Assembly (NCBI GenBank): GCA_017654735.1
Contig: JADPYG010000001.1
Coordinates: 744,001-808,000, forward strand
From: Vishniacozyma victoriae
Taxonomy: Eukaryota; Basidiomycota; Tremellomycetes; Tremellales; Bulleribasidiaceae
Reading direction: 5' to 3'
Length of the DNA: 64,000 nt
Under the pieces are notes generated by a model. That model saw only the letters and a program-made list of their open reading frames with translations. It was not told the DNA's origin and made no database searches. Position numbers and translations under genes: made by a program. Positions 60,044 through 64,000 of this stretch are shown one piece after another (positions within the stretch are counted from its first letter, which is position 1; each line of letters starts with the position of its first letter).

Positions 60044-62402
60044 TTATACTTTCCGCTTGATCATCCCACTCATCAAATCAAAACTATTCCCATCAGGTTG
60101 TAGATCCACATATTCAATCTTGCGGTTCCTTGAAGATCGATCATCTTCACCGAAATCGCCCCTGCTGTAAAGCGGAGTAAGGCCAGATGGCGCTTTCGCC
60201 GGGTTCGACAGGGGGAGGCATCTCAATAAACCGTAGTCTGGGGTAATACCTATGATGCGGAGTTTAGTATGTGGTTCGGTGGTGGTCAAAGTGACTTCTT
60301 TGTCCCTACAATGTCAGCTCAAATCATCATATTCGAGGCATATGGGTGACATACGTATGAAGCCACCTGCCGAGATACTCATCCATGAACCCGCTGAATC
60401 CTTTATCCTCGACGAACTGCTCCCACTTGACCTCGAAGGCATTCATGATCTTCGCAAAAGTACTTTCCATCGTGGGCGGATTGATTGCGTGCTCGGGAGA
60501 TCGTCCAGCAAGTAATGAATGTAATTGCGAGATGGACGTCGTAGGAAGGGCGTTGAGTACGTTGATACCGGTACCGATAACGACTCTCCATTGACCGTTG
60601 ACGAAATTCGTATTGACCAGTATACCCCCTAATTTCGCCAGACCTTTCTTACCACTTCCCACTTCTGTCCCTCCTACTCCTTCGCATTCAGCATAGATGT
60701 CATTTGGCCATTTGACCTTGACCCCTAGCCGTCCATCATCATCTACAGCCTCACAAACAGCCAAGGCCATGAGGTATTGGATAAATACGATTTTCGACGA
60801 CATGCTCGATGGAAGAGTGAGGAGAAGGGAAAATTGTAAACATCCAGCTGGGGATAACCAGATATTTGATCCTCGACCTCGGCCACTAAGTTGGAAGGAG
60901 GCTAGGAAAGCGACAGGAGTTGGTAGATGAGTAAGGATGATGGGATTGCGGTCGAGCATGGTTTGTGTACTAGTGACTGTCTCGCCATATAGTAGTATAT
61001 CACCGACAGAGGCTCTCTCTTTGCCGGACTCGTCTTTACGCATGATACCGGTCTTGCGACCGTGGCGCTTCCGAGCCATATCGAGCTCGTCCCAATAGGT
61101 CTCGATATTGAAGAGAGGCGTCCAACTTGGCGTATACGGTGTGGATGTCGAAGGAAGTAGGAGAGTCTTCGGGATGGCATGAAAGTCGGGCATGGGCGGA
61201 GGGGCTGGTGGAGTGTTCGAGTCGAGTGAGAGGCTCTCGAGGGCTGGAGGTTGAGGTGGCTGCTCTCGACGGCGACGTGCTAGGTATCGCGTGAGATCTT
61301 CGTCGGCGTTCAACCCATTTGGCTGATTCACGGTCGATATACATAGCTCGTCATTTCCATCCCGCAGGACTGTTACTCCGTCCTCCTCCATCGCCTTGGT
61401 CCTAATGGCAGGAGCATTAAATATCTCGGGCGCAAGTCGAAGTAGATTCGGATGCGAGACGATGAAAATAGGCGAAGGATGAGTGGGGTGTAGAAGCAGG
61501 TTAGGATCTTCTTCGCCTTCCACCGATGATCCCTCTTTCCGCCTTCCAGGGGGCTTCAAATCCAATTTGAGTAATAATTCTTCCATCCATGCTATCCGCC
61601 TTGATTCACTCTCTGCAAGATCCACCTGATCTGGCACATCATTAAGTTTGGCAATAGCATCCCGAGCAGGTGGGTCATTGAGGGGGTATTCGGCATGAAC
61701 GGATGATAGCAGGGCTTTGCCTTTGCCTTTTCTCGATAGAACCGCGGCTATGGGGTTTGGAGTGGATGGTGTGGAATCTGCGTATCGAGCCAGGATCTCA
61801 ATATAGCCAGGGTGGGGTGTTGGGATCACGAAATGTCCTCCGCCGTTGTAGTATATATGATCAAGAGTCTTTTGGGAGCTCGAGCCCTCTCCGAGTGTGA
61901 GCGAGACCGCTTTCGAGCCGGATTCAGCGGCATAAGCAAAGCCGGGGTATGTAGGTCCCACACAGTGACCTGGTACGAAGCCCTATGTGATCAGTCTCAT
62001 ACCACGACTTGATGCAGAGAGACATACCAAGTCCCTCTTGCCAGCAACCTCAAGTCCACCGCCCACATCAAACCTGACCTCCTCCGCCCCAAAGTATGCT
62101 CCGGCACAAATCCCGAGGTACCGCCCTCCTTCCTCTACGAATTCCCTGATGCGCTTGGTGACTCTAGTCTTGGTAGTCAATTCCTCGACATACGGTAGAT
62201 CGCGTCCACCAGGAATGACAAGAAGCGCACAAGCGGGTTCCCAAGGTTGTTGAGCGAGGACCTCGGGAGTGACTGGCTGGACGGTGTAATGGGGCGTAAG
62301 GAGGAGGGAGAGGGTGAGGAGTGTATAAGATAATGAGAGTGGAGAAGCCCCAGGCCCAGAGTAGACTAGGACCTGATGGGCTGTAGGTTGTGGACCTGGC
62401 AT
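60044..62402 (-). CDS. BPL1: biotin protein ligase (holocarboxylase synthetase)
   Basis: Attaches biotin to acetyl-CoA and pyruvate carboxylases. Three exons (62402-62028, 61982-60355, 60305-60044) give 754 residues. The N-terminal half is the glutamine-amidotransferase-like domain of fungal BPLs (ALLVIPGGRDLPYVEEL, GGRYLGICAGAYFGAEEVRF). The C-terminal half is the ligase: GETVTSTQTML, then SGRGRGSNIWLSPAGCLQFS with the GRGRG biotinyl-AMP loop, VKVKWPNDIYAE (Lys/Asn for biotin and ATP), KLGGILVNT, VIGTGINVLNALPT, and a C-terminal beta cap with NRKIEYVDLQPDGNSFDLMS. The start is the MPGPQ methionine; upstream the frame opens only from TTG. Length is close to yeast Bpl1 (690). It is divergent from TSR3 with 123 bp between the starts. 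Confidence 0.95.
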
Positions 62403-62525
62403 TGTAGATGTATCAAGTACAGTCAATCGTCTATAGAACCTAAGAGATTACCCCGGCAGTAGGTTGTGCCTGAATCGACAATCTGTCTGGAAATATTCGA
62501 TACATCACACTAAACATTATCAAGC

Positions 62526-63765
62526 ATGGGCAAACCAGGAAAAGAGAAGAACGTCAGTACAGGTCCATCAAGGGGGAAGCCTGGAGGTAGAGGTCGAGGA
62601 GGAGCGAGAGGAAGGGGCGCTGCTAGGGGCACTGGAAGGGGAGCTCGAGCCGCACCAAGTACTGCGCGAGTGCCAGAGGTTGATTGGGCTGCTGATGCCC
62701 CAAAGCCTCGGAAGTGGGATAGTGATGGGGGTACGTAGAGTGTGGTTGATATGTTCAAAAACTAACTGCCCAGAGCTATCTGAAGAAGAGGACGCAGATG
62801 ATGATGAAGAAGAGAGCAGTGATCTCACTGAAGAGGAGGAAGATGACGAGAAGGGAAGCGGAGACGAAGATGAAGAAGAAGAGGAGGATGAAGAAGACGA
62901 CGATGAAGAGGAAGAAGAAGAGCAAGTGACGATCGGGGTACCAGTAGGAATGTGGGATTTCGACCACTGCGATCCCAAGCGATGTTCAGGCAAGAAATTG
63001 GAAAGACATCGATTAATGACGAGTTTACGTGTTGGGTCCAGGTTTAGGGGTATCGTTCTCTCGTATGTCAGCTCCTTTCCCCAATATGATATACATGCTG
63101 ATTGGTAGGCCAAAAGGAAAGAAACCTATCGCGCCTTGTGACGATGAGATTGTGAAAATCAGTGGGATTGCTGTGGTCGAATGTTCTTGGGCACGACTGG
63201 ACGATGTCCCCTTCAACAAGATTCGATCACCCCACGAGAGGATCCGTGAGTCCATTATCGATAAATGACGACAAGATGTTGACGAGAAGTACCGTACCTC
63301 TTAGCGTCCAATCCTGTAAATTACGGAAAACCATACCGACTAAACTGTGCCGAGGCAGTGGCAGCAGGCTTCTACTTGACAGGTCACCCCGAATGGGCAG
63401 AATTGATAATGTCGAAATTCGCATGGGGAGATTCATTCTGGAAACTCAATCAGCACCTCATCGGGAGATACCTGACATGTCACACGGCGGAAGATATCAT
63501 CGAAATGCAAGAACGTATACAGGAGGAACTGGAGCAGGAGGCTAGGGAACGAAAGGCAGACGGTAGGTCCCCTTTCCATTGTCTCAGTAGAATGGCTGGT
63601 TGATGTGCAGTACTTGATTACGGTGACGATCTATTGCGTGGGAACCTGAACCATTCACATGATGAGGGAGATAGCGAAGAGGAGCTGGATGATGTTGAAA
63701 CCCTTATCGCTGGTGTTGAGAGAACGACGATATATGATAAATTGGGAAATACTACCCAGGCCTAG
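62526..63765 (+). CDS. TSR3: TSR3, 18S rRNA aminocarboxypropyltransferase
   Basis: Transfers the acp group from SAM to the hypermodified uridine of 18S rRNA during 40S maturation. Five exons (62526-62730, 62774-63062, 63109-63245, 63290-63562, 63611-63765) give 352 residues. The N-terminus is a Gly/Arg-rich RGG tail (GGRGRGGARGRGAARG). An acidic stretch of about 60 residues follows, then the RLI-like and SPOUT-like core: WDFDHCDPKRCSGKKLERH, RFRGIVLSPKGKKPIAP, GIAVVECSWARLDDVPFNKI, LASNPVNYGKPYRLNCAEAV, AAGFYLTGHPEWAELIMSKF with WGDSFWKLN after it. The C-terminal tail is acidic. The core matches yeast Tsr3 (313 residues) closely; the acidic stretch in front of it is unusual. Confidence 0.94.
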
Positions 63766-63871
63766 ACAGCTTGAAGTAGAAGTGAAAGCAGATTGCATGA
63801 CCATGTACAACAGTATCAAGAATGTATCGAATAGACAACCATATTAACCAAGACAAGATACTATATTACCA

Positions 63872-64000
63872 CTATCGCTGAGCAGCCCGTAGCTGTTTCC
63901 TCAAATCACCAACTTCCGCCTGAAGCGAGTTGAGCTATACATCAGCTTACAGCTCAGTAGACGTGAACAAGACTTACCTCATCAAGCAGCTGTATACGCT
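63872..64000 (-). CDS. C-terminal end of a coiled-coil protein (partial)
   Basis: The last two exons of a minus-strand gene running off the window. The final exon begins after a GCTGATGTATAG acceptor and encodes LNSLQAEVGDLRKQLRAAQR then TAG at 63872-63874. The preceding exon piece reads RIQLLDE and joins in phase 0 through a GTAAGT donor. The Leu spacing is that of a coiled coil. Nothing more can be said about identity. Confidence 0.6.

Noticed and set aside
62568..63113. Long minus-strand Ser-rich frame opposite TSR3
   Set aside because: It is the antisense shadow of the acidic GAA/GAG/GAT-rich exon; TSR3 is clear on the plus strand.

Overview
This window is nuclear DNA from a basidiomycete fungus, most probably a tremellomycete (Cryptococcus/Kwoniella-like). 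The reasons are very dense short introns (mostly 35-60 nt), GT..AG ends with a CTGAC/CTGAT branch site just upstream of the acceptor, tightly packed genes on both strands, and proteins typical of fungi. No rRNA, tRNA, CRISPR, plasmid or clear transposon was recognised. Products were identified by reading spliced frames by eye. For most genes I joined exons and checked that the total length is a multiple of three.

Layout. 78-780 PMP3 proteolipid; 1911-7776 IML1/DEPDC5 (TORC1 control); 7881-8570 (-) ZCCHC10-like zinc knuckle/RS protein; 9122-10452 GATA factor; 10620-13183 (-) GID7/WDR26; 13753-15600 SNX4; 15682-20047 (-) TRAPPC8/TRS85; 20314-21225 mitochondrial uL5; 21285-22661 (-) PNG1; 22821-25658 MSH3, lacking its usual N-terminal domains; 25716-29931 (-) POL5/MYBBP1A; 32223-34585 CDC25 with a very long ATG-free leader; 35404-38923 a tandem array of three paralogous unknown genes, each behind a copy of one conserved promoter block; 39797-41817 (-) CCT1; 42011-43218 TIM21; 43406-44807 (-) SAM methyltransferase; 45970-49254 SPC98/GCP3; 49413-51926 (-) unknown Arg/Glu-rich protein; 52417-53804 (-) Ecl1-like zinc protein; 55464-58374 CAF-1 large subunit; 58643-59398 (-) single-pass membrane protein; 60044-62402 (-) biotin protein ligase; 62526-63765 TSR3; 63872-64000 (-) the end of a further gene.

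Most genes are housekeeping: growth control (IML1, CDC25, GID7), membrane traffic (SNX4, TRAPPC8), mitochondria (uL5m, TIM21), DNA and chromatin (MSH3, CAF-1), ribosome biogenesis (POL5, TSR3) and protein folding (CCT1). They share no operon-like logic. Several are divergent pairs with less than 300 bp between start codons (TRAPPC8/uL5m, PNG1/MSH3, CCT1/TIM21, BPL1/TSR3), so they probably share promoters.

The least ordinary region is 35.2-38.9 kb, where three diverged paralogs with identical exon structure carry a duplicated promoter module of about 140 bp. Other points of interest are the short MSH3, the ATG-depleted CDC25 leader whose only upstream ATGs lie in a predicted 5'UTR intron, two GC-AG introns, and a 7-nt exon inside the SAM-binding motif of the methyltransferase.
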